In this document: piece by piece, positions 42,774-51,558 of the stretch
Layout of the letters: each line of letters starts with the position of its first letter
How positions within the stretch are numbered: the stretch's first letter is position 1
The notes under the pieces: model-generated
Databases searched by the model: none
Seen by the model: only the letters and a program-made list of their open reading frames with translations
What the model was told of the DNA's origin: nothing
Program-made: the position numbers and the translations under genes
Assembly: GCA_023447635.1 (NCBI GenBank)
Contig: JAEXNA010000169.1
Location: 3,360-67,359 of the forward strand
Direction of reading: 5' to 3'
DNA: 64,000 bases
DNA from: Vulcanimicrobiota bacterium
GTDB taxonomy: Bacteria; Vulcanimicrobiota; Xenobia; Xenobiales; JADMJV01

Positions 42774-43953
42774 GCAAAAGGTTCTCATCGTCGACGACAC
42801 GCCTCAGAACATCCATGTTCTGATGGAGACCCTCAAGGATAGCTACAAGATCGTGGCTGCGACCTCGGGCGCCAAGGCGCTGCAGCTCGCGGTGCGCGAG
42901 CCTCTACCGGACCTGATCCTGCTCGACGTCATGATGCCGGAAATGAGCGGCTACGAGGTCTGCGAACGGCTGAAGGCCGATCCGCTGACAGAGAAGATTC
43001 CGGTCATCTTCGTGACTGCGCTGCATGAAGCCGGCGACGAGGAAAAGGGGCTCGAGCTGGGGGCGCTGGATTTTATCACCAAGCCGTTCCATCCCGCGCT
43101 GGTCAAAGCGCGAGTGCGAAACCAGCTGGAACTCAAACGGCACCGCGACCATCTCGAGGTCGAGGTTCAGCGTCGAACGCAAGAGCTGCTCGACGCCAAT
43201 CAGGCCCGCCAAAAGCTAGAGAACGAACTTGGGGTAGCGCGGGCGCTGCAGCGCAGCATGCTGCCCAAAGAGCGCTATCTGGCGGGTCGCCGGACGGAAC
43301 TGGCCGCGTACCTTAGCCCGGCGCGCGCTGTCGGCGGCGACCTGTACGACTACGCGATGCTAGACCAGAACAAACTGTTGCTGGTGCTGGGCGACGTGTC
43401 CGACAAAGGCGTCGCGGCCGCCCTGTTCATGGTCCGTGCCCTCACCGTGCTGCGCTCGTTCGCCCCCTCGGTGGACACCCCGGCCGAGCTGCTGACCCTG
43501 GTCAACCTGGCGCTCTGTCGGGACAACGACACCTTTATGTTCGTCACCCTGGCCTGCTGCATCGTGGACCTCGAGACGGGCGCCTACAGCTACGCCAGCG
43601 GTGGGCACGAGCCGCCGCTGCTGCTAGAGGGTTCCCAGGCGCGTTTCCTGGAACTCGAGACGGGGCCCGCTCTGGGCCTGATGGAAGAAGCGTTCTTTCC
43701 GGCCCACGAAGGGCAGCTTCCGGTCGCCTCGACCCTGCTGCTCTACACCGACGGGGTGACTGAGGCCGAAGACGCCGAGCAGGCCTGCTACGGGGCGGAA
43801 CGGCTGCTGGCCCAGGTGGCGACCCTGCGGGACCGAGGGGCGGCCGAACTGGTGGAAGGAATTTCGCAATCCGTCAGGGATTTCGTGGGGCCGCACGAGC
43901 AGTCCGACGACCTGACGATGATGGCTTTGACAATCTCTGGAGGAACGGTATGA
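42760..43953 (+). CDS. response regulator with PP2C-type phosphatase (RsbU/SpoIIE-like)
   Basis: 397 residues. The receiver has its Asp at residue 56 (LILLDVMMPEMSG) and Lys in DFITKPFHPAL. A coiled coil (about 125-165) leads to a PP2C-type serine phosphatase of the SpoIIE group: ALQRSMLPKERYLAG, YLSPARAVGGDLYDYAML, LVLGDVSDKGVAAALFM, SYASGGHEPPLLL, TLLLYTDGVTEAED and the final QSDDLTMMAL. It would dephosphorylate the STAS protein encoded two genes on. The start lies inside the kinase gene, so expression is coupled. Confidence 0.93.
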   Translation: MLEDKQKVLIVDDTPQNIHVLMETLKDSYKIVAATSGAKALQLAVREPLPDLILLDVMMPEMSGYEVCERLKADPLTEKIPVIFVTALHEAGDEEKGLELGALDFITKPFHPALVKARVRNQLELKRHRDHLEVEVQRRTQELLDANQARQKLENELGVARALQRSMLPKERYLAGRRTELAAYLSPARAVGGDLYDYAMLDQNKLLLVLGDVSDKGVAAALFMVRALTVLRSFAPSVDTPAELLTLVNLALCRDNDTFMFVTLACCIVDLETGAYSYASGGHEPPLLLEGSQARFLELETGPALGLMEEAFFPAHEGQLPVASTLLLYTDGVTEAEDAEQACYGAERLLAQVATLRDRGAAELVEGISQSVRDFVGPHEQSDDLTMMALTISGGTV

Positions 43954-44363
43954 CCGAGCAACTGACCCTGAAGAACAGCCTCCCCGAGGTAGAAACCACC
44001 CAGCAGCGACTTGAAGAACTGCTGCGGGGCGAAGGCTTCACCGACGACCTGGTGCACGACCTGTCGCTGGTTGCCGAAGAGGTGCTGGTCAACATCGTCA
44101 AGCACGGCTATGCCGACGCCCCCGAGTCGCAGCGAGAGATCTCCATAACGCTGAGCGTCAACGGGGAGCGCCGGGTCGAGATCGTCTTTCGCGATGACGC
44201 TGCCGCTTTCAACCCGCTCACCGTCGCCGAGCGCGACCCCGACGACGATCGCCTGGGCGGCTGGGGGATCCCGATGCTAAAAACCTTGACCGACCATGTC
44301 GAGTACGCCCATCAGGACGGTCACAACGTGCTGCGGGTCGAGCGTTCCGAAAGGGATTCTTGA
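43950..44363 (+). CDS. RsbW/SpoIIAB-like serine kinase (anti-sigma type)
   Basis: 137 residues of the GHKL ATPase fold: DLSLVAEEVLVNIVKHGY provides the N box, EIVFRDDAAAFNP the G1 box and RLGGWGIPMLKTLTD the G2 region. Proteins of this type phosphorylate a STAS antagonist and hold a sigma factor or another target. The FRDDAAAF sequence differs from the usual DxGxPF, a feature common among RsbW homologues that are not sigma-binding. The ATG overlaps the phosphatase stop by four bases (ATGA). Confidence 0.9.
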   Translation: MTEQLTLKNSLPEVETTQQRLEELLRGEGFTDDLVHDLSLVAEEVLVNIVKHGYADAPESQREISITLSVNGERRVEIVFRDDAAAFNPLTVAERDPDDDRLGGWGIPMLKTLTDHVEYAHQDGHNVLRVERSERDS

Positions 44364-44425
44364 CGGAGCGGCGGAATGCGCCGAACGGAACGACCTGGTC
44401 TAAGACCGTACCACATGGAGGCGAG

Positions 44426-44791
44426 ATGTCTTTAGCGATCGAGATTTACAAGTCTGACGGCGGCAAGTGCCGCATCGAACTGCAGGGGCGGTTGGACACT
44501 AATACCGCGTCCGAGTTCGACGAAAAGGTCGGTGCGCTCGACCCTCAGGAGTTCCCGATTCAGGTCGTGGACCTGGCTGGGCTCGAGTACGTCAGCAGCG
44601 CCGGGGTGCGTTCGCTGTTCAAGGCTCGCAAGGCGGCCAGCGATGCCGGTAGCCAACTGCTGCTGGTCAAGCCGCAGCCGCAGGTCAAGAAAGTTTTCGA
44701 TATCATCAAAGCGCTGCCCACCACGGCCGTGTTCGAGAGCGTGGAAGAGATGGACAGCTATCTCGACGCTATGCAGCGTAAGTCGAGCTAA
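44426..44791 (+). CDS. STAS-domain anti-sigma factor antagonist
   Basis: 121 residues from the ATG at 44426, with GGAGG four bases upstream; the longer frame from 44360 has no site. It has the STAS pattern: CRIELQGRLDTNTASEFDEKV, then VVDLAGLEYVSSAGVRSLF with the phosphorylatable Ser at 57/58, and QVKKVFDIIKALPTTAVFES. Phosphorylation by the upstream kinase would release it from, and dephosphorylation by the REC-PP2C return it to, the kinase. It ends the four-gene operon at a strong terminator; no sigma factor is encoded here. Confidence 0.9.
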   Translation: MSLAIEIYKSDGGKCRIELQGRLDTNTASEFDEKVGALDPQEFPIQVVDLAGLEYVSSAGVRSLFKARKAASDAGSQLLLVKPQPQVKKVFDIIKALPTTAVFESVEEMDSYLDAMQRKSS

Positions 44792-44813
44792 GTTTTCTCC
44801 CTCATTAGAACAG

Positions 44814-44847
44814 AAAAGACCGCTCGAACTTTCGAGCGGTCTTTTTT
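44814..44847 (+). terminator. intrinsic terminator of the signalling operon
   Basis: AAAAGACCGCTCGA pairs with TCGAGCGGTCTTTT around an ACTT loop; the T-run is TTTTTT. The A-rich side could also end leftward transcripts from the facing gene. Confidence 0.92.
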
Positions 44848-44952
44848 ATTCTCCCAGGCCTAGGCAGGCTGTTCCCCTCCCACCGGCCTTCTCCAACCGT
44901 AAGGCAGGCTGAAGAAGCCTGGGAGGCCGAGGGGGAGCCTTGTCCGTAAAGG

Positions 44953-45285
44953 CTACTGGGGGGTGACGCAGAGCAGCGGCGGGAACTTGTAGAAGATCGC
45001 CTTGCCGTTCTCTTCGGTGCGGCTCTCTTCCCAGTCTTTGCGGTAGTAGAACTCGCCCTCGTCATGCAGTTTGCGGACGTGACCGGCGATGATCGCGCGC
45101 TCTGTCTCGGACAGCGCCTTGAACAGGTTGCAGACCACGCCAAACTCGATGAAAGCCTCGTCGTCCTTATAGGTACAGAAGCGCGGAGGTAGGATGCCCA
45201 TGCGCATTCTCCCCAGCAGCTGTCGTATCGTTTCTTTTGCCCCGTGTAAGTTTTCCATGCCCTGTACGAATACCGACAAAGGCAC
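44953..45285 (-). CDS. small protein of unknown function
   Basis: 110 residues from a GTG at 45285, preceded by AGAGGGA five bases upstream; the ATG at 45258 has a poorer site. Ordered, non-membrane sequence (MENLHGAKETIRQLLG, ERAIIAGHVRKLHDEGEF, KAIFYKFPPLL). No family recognised. It lies 46 bp downstream of the big secreted-protein gene on the same strand, so the two are probably co-transcribed. Confidence 0.7.
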   Translation of the reverse strand: MPLSVFVQGMENLHGAKETIRQLLGRMRMGILPPRFCTYKDDEAFIEFGVVCNLFKALSETERAIIAGHVRKLHDEGEFYYRKDWEESRTEENGKAIFYKFPPLLCVTPQ

Positions 45286-45331
45286 AATTTCCCTCTTCTG
45301 TAAAGACCCTATCCCGAGCGACAGGCCTCTA

Positions 45332-47929
45332 TCAGGGCGTGGCGGAGCGCCGCGTCACGTGAATCCGCTGGCCTCTCAGGTCGCCTAGCTCTATCCAGAA
45401 GTCGTCGGGGTTGAAGCCCTCTACCATCAGGAGGTAGCTTCCGCTGGGCAGTCGCTCGAGATCGGTACCTCGAGGGTCCACGGCCGGGTCCGGGCTCAGA
45501 AAAACCTTGTTGATGGTGATGTCCAGATTCTCGCCTTCGAACATGCCTACCGTGCCCTGATTCTCGGCCTCGGCCAGTTCCGGCAGGTCGACCACTCGCC
45601 AGGGCGTGTCCAGGGTCCACTCCAACCACAGTTGGGAGCCGGCGATAGGAGAGCGCAGGCGGCAGCGCAGCGCTCCCGAGCCCTGAGGGGTGTAGTCGCC
45701 GAACATCAGCTCGCCTTTGATTCGCAGAGGCGCTTGTTCGCTCTTGGGACGGATGCGGTAAGCTTGCTCGACCTTTTGACCGGCCGGGCCCACAGCTTCC
45801 AAGGTCAGCTCGGTCTCGCCCGGCCACGGTGAAAGGCAGCGCAGGCGGAACTCGGACGCTGCGCCACGGGCCAGGAGCTGACGCTTACCGGGCTCGAGGT
45901 CGACCTCGAAGGGGCTGCTCGGGGCGGGGGCGCCTCGGCGGGGGTACAGTTGAAGCTCGACGCCTTTGGGAGCGCTGGGGCGCTCGACATGCACTCCAGA
46001 GACAGCGCCGTGCCCTTCAAACAACAGTTCGGCCTGCTCCTCGGCCTTGGGAGGGATCAGGGTCGAGGACAGGCTGTCGAAAATGAGGCTGTCCGGGCTG
46101 CTGCGATGAAAGGTGAGAGCGCCTAGCTTGATAGTGCGGGTCCCGGCTAGCGCTTTGGCGACCTCGGGGCCTTTGGTGATGACCTCACAGCGGGGCGAGC
46201 CTTCGGGCCAGAGAACGTGGAAGCTGGACGAGGACATCAGATAGAACTCCTTGGACAGGACCAGGTTGGCGGGGTCGGTGGACTGGCCGGCGAAGACCTC
46301 CAGCTTGACAGGGCCTTCTTTGCCCTTGCCGGGCTCTACCGTCAGGCGAGGCGGTTGGCCCGCCTGGGTGGCCTCCAGGGCCACCTCCCGACCGTCGAGC
46401 CGGACTTTGCCCAGAGCGATGGGGAAAGGGCTACGCAGTTCCCAGCGGTAGCGCCGTCCTGAGCTGAGCAGGTAGGGGGCGTCGGGAAGGGTCAGCCCAC
46501 CCGGCGGCACGGAGCGTAGGGCCGTGAACGAGGCTAGTTCGAGCGGGTCGAAGCCCCACTGCCCCAGCACTTTGACCCGGGCCGAGGTAGCGGTGTCGGA
46601 CCACAGCAGGTGAAGGTCGGCGACTTCCAGGGCTCCGCTGGCGCTGACGCTGGCTTTGAGCGGAGAGGCGTCGCCGTGGACGGAGTCCCAGACCCGGACG
46701 GTAGGGGAGAGGGGGCGCTGCACCAGGGCGGCGTGCGTCTTTCCGCGCAGGGTCGGGCCGGTGATTCGGACTTCCGGGAACGGGTTGGAGGTGGAAGCGG
46801 AGGGGACCAGGCTGTCGGGCGCGTCGCTGCTCCAGGTCAGGCGAGGCTTCTCGAGCTTCTCCGTGGGCATTGGGGTGAGCACCAGGATAGAGCGCACGTT
46901 GAGCCGGGCCGACCCGTCGGCGGCTTTTTCATCTTCTCCGTGGCGCAGACGTTCCGCGCTCATCACGGTGTAGCGGTCGTCGCCGGCTTCTTTCAGGCGC
47001 GACGAGCTCCAGTGGTAGCTTTCCGAGTAGTCGGTGGCCCGGTAAAGGAAGCCGCCGATGGCGGCGGCCGCGCCGATCAGCCCCAGGTCTTGCTCGCCGA
47101 TCATCTGCGAGAGCATCTTGCCGGCGGCTTCGGCTTTGAAGGTGCTGCTCTGCTTGCCCATCGAGGTTTCCAGTTCGCCCAGCAGTTTGGCTACCACTTC
47201 GGGGTCGCCCAGGCGCATCTTGCTGTCCACGGTGAAGCCCAGTTCACCAAACCCGGCTTCCAGGCGGTCTTCTAGAGTGTTGGCCTCGGGCCCCTCGCGG
47301 TGCAGCGATTTCAGGAAGACCTGCAGGCTCTCGTAGTCGTTGACTACGTCCGAGTAGCGGCCGAAATGGTCCACGAAGTTCGAGGCTTTGGTCTGGCGGG
47401 TGCGCCGAATCTCGTCCCACGATTCCAGGGTGCGGGTGCGCACGAAGAAGAAGATGGGGAACTTCTGGCGCTCGTGTTCGACCTTGATGGCGATCTCGTG
47501 TTCGCCGTGCTGCAGGTCGATGCGGCCCCGGTCGGTTTTGCCCCTGGCGGTGCTGTCGTAGACCAGCGAGCCTTCGGGAGTGGTCAGGAACCAGCCGATC
47601 GACCAGTCGCGCAGGCGCTGCTTCTCGTCGCTGTTGAGAGTGGTGAACTCAGGGGCGTTCAGGTCGACGTCTAAGTGCACGACGTCGCCGACTTTCAGTT
47701 CGGGCACGCGATGGACGGGCAAGTTTTGCCCTTCTCGCTCGACCCACATGCGCAGGGGCAGCGCTTTGTAGGGGAACGCCTTCTCGGCCAGACCCGAGGC
47801 GGTCGAGAGGGCCTCTTGAGCGCGGGCCGGTGGGGCGCTCAGGCTCATGAGGGAGAGAAGGCTCAGCAGAAAGGCGGAAGCCAGGCCGTATCGATAGGGG
47901 AACACGCCAACGCCTTCTCGACCCACCAT
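45332..47929 (-). CDS. large secreted protein of unknown function
   Basis: 865 residues from the ATG at 47929, which has AAGGAG four bases before it. The longer frame to 48136 only translates repeat DNA. A signal peptide (YGLASAFLLSLLSLMSLSAPPARAQ) precedes a region of mixed beta and helical sequence with KVGDVVHLDVDLNAPEF and WFLTTPEGSLVYDSTARG, then many beta-rich segments of Ig-like or carbohydrate-binding style (VTISGP-like VRITGPTLRGKTHAALV, WRVVDLP, TINKVFLSPDPAV). No catalytic motif seen. Its upstream region holds the family B repeats and a promoter plus short terminator. Confidence 0.7.
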   Translation of the reverse strand: MVGREGVGVFPYRYGLASAFLLSLLSLMSLSAPPARAQEALSTASGLAEKAFPYKALPLRMWVEREGQNLPVHRVPELKVGDVVHLDVDLNAPEFTTLNSDEKQRLRDWSIGWFLTTPEGSLVYDSTARGKTDRGRIDLQHGEHEIAIKVEHERQKFPIFFFVRTRTLESWDEIRRTRQTKASNFVDHFGRYSDVVNDYESLQVFLKSLHREGPEANTLEDRLEAGFGELGFTVDSKMRLGDPEVVAKLLGELETSMGKQSSTFKAEAAGKMLSQMIGEQDLGLIGAAAAIGGFLYRATDYSESYHWSSSRLKEAGDDRYTVMSAERLRHGEDEKAADGSARLNVRSILVLTPMPTEKLEKPRLTWSSDAPDSLVPSASTSNPFPEVRITGPTLRGKTHAALVQRPLSPTVRVWDSVHGDASPLKASVSASGALEVADLHLLWSDTATSARVKVLGQWGFDPLELASFTALRSVPPGGLTLPDAPYLLSSGRRYRWELRSPFPIALGKVRLDGREVALEATQAGQPPRLTVEPGKGKEGPVKLEVFAGQSTDPANLVLSKEFYLMSSSSFHVLWPEGSPRCEVITKGPEVAKALAGTRTIKLGALTFHRSSPDSLIFDSLSSTLIPPKAEEQAELLFEGHGAVSGVHVERPSAPKGVELQLYPRRGAPAPSSPFEVDLEPGKRQLLARGAASEFRLRCLSPWPGETELTLEAVGPAGQKVEQAYRIRPKSEQAPLRIKGELMFGDYTPQGSGALRCRLRSPIAGSQLWLEWTLDTPWRVVDLPELAEAENQGTVGMFEGENLDITINKVFLSPDPAVDPRGTDLERLPSGSYLLMVEGFNPDDFWIELGDLRGQRIHVTRRSATP

Positions 47930-48001
47930 GCTGCTCCTTGTCAAGTTTTCAAGCCGGGTAGAACAGAGAGGCACGCTCGACGTTTCGCAAGACCGCAACG
48001 A

Positions 48002-48224
48002 GCGGGCACTCGGCGAGCCCGCGCCGACTTTGGGACACGCGCGGGCCCTCGGTGAGCCCGCACTCGGGCACTCAACGAGCCCGCGCCGACATCGGACACG
48101 CGCGGGCCCTCGGCGAGCCCGCACTCGGGCACTCAACGAGCCCGCGCCGGGTTTCGGACACGCGCGGGCCCTCGGCGAGCCCGCACTCGGGCACTCAACA
48201 AGCCCGCGCCGACATCGAAACTCC
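48002..48224. repeat. tandem repeat, family B (about 61-bp units, nearly four copies)
   Basis: Units restart with GCACTCGGGCACTCAACGAG at 48060, 48121 and 48183, a period of 61-62 bp, with a partial unit at the left. Each holds GCCCGCACTCGGGC and GCGGGCCCTCGGCGAGCCCGC hairpin-forming elements (GCGGG/CCCGC with CTC/GAG). A second set is at 52399-52573 in the same orientation. Confidence 0.85.
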
Positions 48225-48230
48225 GAGACA

Positions 48231-48263
48231 AAAGAAAAGAGCCGGACGTGGGGCGTCCGGCTC
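48231..48263 (-). terminator. leftward intrinsic terminator (possible attenuator)
   Basis: GAGCCGGACG at 48239-48248 pairs with CGTCCGGCTC at 48254-48263 around a five-base loop. On the minus strand the stem is followed by TCTTTTCTTTT. It lies between a leftward promoter and the secreted-protein gene, so it would end a transcript of about 60 nt. Confidence 0.6.
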
Positions 48264-48296
48264 GCTTAGGGGTTGGGTATGTTCGGTTGTAGGCCT

Positions 48297-48324
48297 ATTA
48301 TAGCCACAGCCCGCCCCTTCAAAG
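48297..48324 (-). promoter_or_regulatory. leftward promoter-like site with perfect -10
   Basis: The minus strand reads TATAAT at 48302-48297. The best -35-like match upstream is TTGAAG with only 14 bp between, so the -35 is weak. A transcript would run toward the terminator at 48231-48263 and the secreted-protein gene. Confidence 0.4.
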
Positions 48325-48487
48325 TAGTGTGCTTCAAGCTCGAACTAGCCTATCCCGGGGTCATAGCCCAGATACTATCCGAACATTGATCGAACACCGA
48401 CCTCGTCTGCCTTTCGCACCCAGCCCACGGGAGACTCCCGCTCACGTCTCGGCAGGAAGTGACGCGCTCGATGGGCGATTACCCCGA

Positions 48488-49762
48488 GTGGTCCGCTCTC
48501 TCTCATATGTCGCCCTCGCTCTCATCGCGACCCTGCTCACGACGGTGTCAGGCTGCCGCCCGCAAGCCGCTAGCGACAAGACAACGCTGACCTTCTGGAC
48601 CGTCGGTCTGGCTCCCACCTACAATGCCTACTTCGAAGGGCTGATCGCCCAGTTCGAGCGCGAGCACCCCTCCGTCGACCTCGTCTGGCTGGATTTCTCT
48701 CAGGACGCCTCGCGGCAAAAGCTGATGGCGGGCATCGCCGCCGGCCAACCGCCCGACCTGGTCAACCTGGACACCGAGTTCGCTCTGACTATGGCGCAGA
48801 ACGGAGCGCTGACCCGGCTCGACGACTACGTGACCCCCGAGCAGCGAGCTCGCTACTTCCCCAATCTGTGGGCGGCAGGCCAACTCGACGGCGCCACCTA
48901 CGCCCTGCCCTGGTACGTCACCACCCGCGTGATCATGATGAACCGCAACGTCATGAAGGCCGCCGGTCTGGACCCGAACAAGCCGCCCAGGACCTGGGCC
49001 GAACTCGACGCCTTCGCCCGCCAGATCTCCGAGCGTACCGACTCGGTGGGCATGATGCCCGCCGTCCGCATCGTCAACGACTGGTCGATGGCAGGCGATA
49101 AGATAATCGACCGCGACACCCTGACCGCCGCCTTCGTCAACCCCGGCGCCATCGCCGCCGTCGACCGCTACCGCAACCTCTACGCCGAAGGCGTGATGCC
49201 CCCCGAGACCCTGACCGAGGGCTACAAGGGCGCACTCGACCGCTTCAAAGCCGGCTCCCTCGGCTTCCTCGACGCCGGCCCGCAGTTCTTGCTCCGCATC
49301 AAAGCCGACGCCCCCTCGGTCTACAAGGCGACCGGGCTGGCGCCTCTTCCGGAGACGGCCACTCACACCATCCCGGCCGCCACCATGAATTTCGCCGTCC
49401 CCGTCTCTGGCAAGAACCGCGAACTGGCCGTCGAACTCGGCCTGTTCCTGACTTCGCCCCAAGCCCAGCTAGAGTTCGCCAAACTGGTTCCGCTGCTCCC
49501 CTCGACCATCGCCAGCACCAAGGACCCCTACTTTCAGCAGGGTGGAGAAGACCCGCTGCAGGCCGAAGCCGTGCGCATCTCCCTGGGCCAGCTGGGCCAG
49601 TGCCGCGACTTCTCCCTGACCCTGCCGCGCCAGAAAGACCTGATGCGCTCGCTGAACTCGGCGGTCGAGCAGGCGATTCGCGGCGACCTTCCTACCGAGC
49701 AGGCGTTGCAAAAGGCCGCCGAAGACTGGAACGCCACCCTGGCCCCGTTTCGAAAGGACTAG
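48488..49762 (+). CDS. ABC transporter substrate-binding lipoprotein, carbohydrate type
   Basis: About 424 residues from a GTG at 48488 that places a basic residue before a hydrophobic core (VALALIATLLTTVSGC) with a lipobox Cys. The mature protein is a family 1 solute-binding protein: LTFWTVGLAPTYNAYFEGLIAQFEREHP, VDLVWLDFSQDASRQKLMAGIAAGQPPDLVNLDTEFA, the hinge region WYVTTRVIMMNRNVMKAAGLD and the C-terminal LFLTSPQAQLEFAKLVP. Earlier in-frame starts give an implausible N-terminus. It delivers a sugar or oligosaccharide to the two permeases further downstream. No good ribosome site is seen at 48488, so the start is uncertain. Confidence 0.85.
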   Translation: MVRSLSYVALALIATLLTTVSGCRPQAASDKTTLTFWTVGLAPTYNAYFEGLIAQFEREHPSVDLVWLDFSQDASRQKLMAGIAAGQPPDLVNLDTEFALTMAQNGALTRLDDYVTPEQRARYFPNLWAAGQLDGATYALPWYVTTRVIMMNRNVMKAAGLDPNKPPRTWAELDAFARQISERTDSVGMMPAVRIVNDWSMAGDKIIDRDTLTAAFVNPGAIAAVDRYRNLYAEGVMPPETLTEGYKGALDRFKAGSLGFLDAGPQFLLRIKADAPSVYKATGLAPLPETATHTIPAATMNFAVPVSGKNRELAVELGLFLTSPQAQLEFAKLVPLLPSTIASTKDPYFQQGGEDPLQAEAVRISLGQLGQCRDFSLTLPRQKDLMRSLNSAVEQAIRGDLPTEQALQKAAEDWNATLAPFRKD

Positions 49763-49768
49763 ACCCCA

Positions 49769-50128
49769 ATGAACGACCTCGAACAGCTCACCCAGCGCGT
49801 CTGGGAGTTTCGCGAAGCCCGCGACTGGGCTCAGTTCCATCACCCCAAAGAGCTGGCCTCGGCGCTTTCCATCGAGGTCTCCGAGATCATGGAGCTGTTC
49901 CGTTTCCGCAGCCCCGAGCAAGTGAACGAGATGCTGCAGGACGAGGAGTACCGCCAGCAGGTCGGCGCCGAACTCGCCGACTCGCTGTTCTTGCTGCTGC
50001 TGCTCTCGAAGGAGACCGGGGTCGACCTGCGCGCGGCCTTCGAGCGCAAGCTGGCCATCTTGGAAACCCGCTACCCCGTCGAGCAGTCGAAGGGGCGCAA
50101 CGACAAGTGGACGGCCTATCAAAAGTAG
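49769..50128 (+). CDS. MazG-like nucleotide pyrophosphohydrolase
   Basis: 119 residues. The all-alpha NTP pyrophosphatase fold is shown by LASALSIEVSEIMELFRF, where the EVSE pair supplies Mg ligands, and by ELADSLFLLLLLSKETGVDL with further acidic residues, then RKLAILETRYP. The group includes dCTP pyrophosphatase-like XTP3TPA/RS21-C6 enzymes, which hydrolyse non-canonical or excess nucleoside triphosphates. It lies inside a sugar ABC operon, six bases after the binding-protein gene, which is an unusual place. Confidence 0.88.
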   Translation: MNDLEQLTQRVWEFREARDWAQFHHPKELASALSIEVSEIMELFRFRSPEQVNEMLQDEEYRQQVGAELADSLFLLLLLSKETGVDLRAAFERKLAILETRYPVEQSKGRNDKWTAYQK

Positions 50129-50147
50129 GGCTCAAAGGAGACCAGCC

Positions 50148-50540
50148 ATGCTCGCAACCCTCCCCAGTCGCCCCCGAACTCTCTTTCTGATCGACGGCGC
50201 AGGCGCGCTGCTCTCGCTGGTGCTGCTGCTCGTGCTTCTCCTCCCTTATCACGAAGCGCTGGGACTCTCCCAGGCCACCCTCCAACTGTTCGCCATCATC
50301 GCCGCCGCGCTCGCGGCCTTTTCCCTGACCTGCTCCCGCCTCGCAACCTCCAACCACCGCCCCTTCATGGCGATCCTGGCCACCGCCAACGCGAGCTACT
50401 GCCTGCTCACCCTGAGCGCCCTCTACCTTCATCGGCAGCGCGTCACCCCGCTCGGCCTTCTCTACTTCACCGGAGAGGTCGCCATCATCGCCGGCCTGGT
50501 GTTCCTGGAAATCGCCTCCGCCCGCCGTCCTCGAACCTGA
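50148..50540 (+). CDS. four-segment membrane protein of unknown function
   Basis: 130 residues, almost all hydrophobic: about four segments (FLIDGAGALLSLVLLLVLLL, LQLFAIIAAALAAFSLT, FMAILATANASYCLLTLSAL, FTGEVAIIAGLVFLEIA). Positive residues at the ends and loops. No family recognised. Located between mazG-like and the permease gene in the ABC operon. Could be a small accessory membrane protein of the transporter, by position only. Confidence 0.7.
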   Translation: MLATLPSRPRTLFLIDGAGALLSLVLLLVLLLPYHEALGLSQATLQLFAIIAAALAAFSLTCSRLATSNHRPFMAILATANASYCLLTLSALYLHRQRVTPLGLLYFTGEVAIIAGLVFLEIASARRPRT

Positions 50541-50580
50541 GCTCTGAAGGAATCGCCGAGGTTGGAAATAATTCAACGCG

Positions 50581-51558
50581 GTGGCCGACAGCGCGACATC
50601 TCCCCCCTCTCCTCGGCCGGAACTGAGCCCCGCCGAGCTGAAGGCGATCCTGGACGCCGCGCCCCCCCGGCGTTGGAGCGCTTTGCCCTGGGCCTTCCTG
50701 GGTCCCGCCCTGCTGATCCTGACCGTCTTCACCTTCTACCCGATGGTCTGCGGGGTCAGCCTGGCCTTCACCGAATTCTCCCTGCTGCGCCACACTCAGG
50801 AAGGGCAGCTGGTGATGCCGCGCTTCATCTGGTTCGAAAACTTCGCCCGCCTCCTGGTCGACCCGTACTTCTGGAAAGCGCTGGTCAACTCGGTCAAGTA
50901 CCTGCTGGTGGTCCCAGTGATCCAGGTGCTGTCCATCGCGGTGGCCGTGCTGGTGGACAAGCCGTTCCGCGGCCGCGAGTTTTTCCGCACCGCCTTCTAC
51001 ATCCCCGTGATTACCTCGGTGGTGGTGGTCGGTATCACCTGGAACTGGGTCTTCCGCTCGGACGGTCTGGCCAACTATCTGCTGGGTCTGCTGGGCTTCG
51101 ATAAGATCGGCTTTCTAACCGATCCCACCTTCGCGCTGTACTCGATCATGTTCGTGACGCTCTGGCAGGGTCTGGGCTACTACATGATCCTGTACCTGGC
51201 GGGCATGCAGTCTATCCCGCCCGAGTTGGAAGAGGCGGCCAGGCTGGACGGCGCTTCGTCCTGGGACGTCTTCTGGCACGTCACCATCCCCATGCTCAAG
51301 CCGACCGTGGCGCTCTGCACCATCATCAGCTGCATCTCGGCGCTCAAGGTGTTTGGAGAGATCTTCGTGATGACGCCTCAGGGCGGTCCCAACCAGAGCA
51401 CGCTGACCATGGTCTACTACATCTACCAGAAGGGGTTCGAGGATTTTGACATGGGCTACTCGGCCGCCATCGCTCTGGTGCTGGCCGGGGTGGTGGGAGT
51501 GATCTCCTGGATCAACGTGCGTTTCTTCAAAGACGGAGGACTCACTAGCTATGGGTAG
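50581..51558 (+). CDS. ABC transporter permease, MalF/UgpA type
   Basis: 325 residues from a GTG at 50581. Six membrane segments start with LPWAFLGPALLILTVFTFYPMV. The conserved EAA loop that docks the ATPase is EEAARLDGASSWDVFWHVTIPMLKP. Typical sugar permease. The next gene starts eight bases before its stop. The two permeases form the membrane channel for the substrate delivered by the binding protein at 48488-49762. Confidence 0.92.
   Translation: MADSATSPPSPRPELSPAELKAILDAAPPRRWSALPWAFLGPALLILTVFTFYPMVCGVSLAFTEFSLLRHTQEGQLVMPRFIWFENFARLLVDPYFWKALVNSVKYLLVVPVIQVLSIAVAVLVDKPFRGREFFRTAFYIPVITSVVVVGITWNWVFRSDGLANYLLGLLGFDKIGFLTDPTFALYSIMFVTLWQGLGYYMILYLAGMQSIPPELEEAARLDGASSWDVFWHVTIPMLKPTVALCTIISCISALKVFGEIFVMTPQGGPNQSTLTMVYYIYQKGFEDFDMGYSAAIALVLAGVVGVISWINVRFFKDGGLTSYG

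Larger units (their letters stand above)
47930..48487. other. divergent intergenic region with repeats, promoter and early terminator
   Basis: 558 bp between the secreted-protein gene (leftward) and the ABC binding-protein gene (rightward). It contains family B repeats (48002-48224), a perfect leftward TATAAT (48297-48302) and, 35 bp beyond it, an intrinsic terminator (48231-48263). The remaining part up to 48487 holds no supported gene; the ORF through it is a 5' extension of the binding-protein gene. Confidence 0.65.

Noticed and set aside
47930..48136. N-terminal extension of the large secreted protein
   Set aside because: The extra residues come from family B repeat DNA. The ATG at 47929 has its own AAGGAG and leads directly into a signal peptide.
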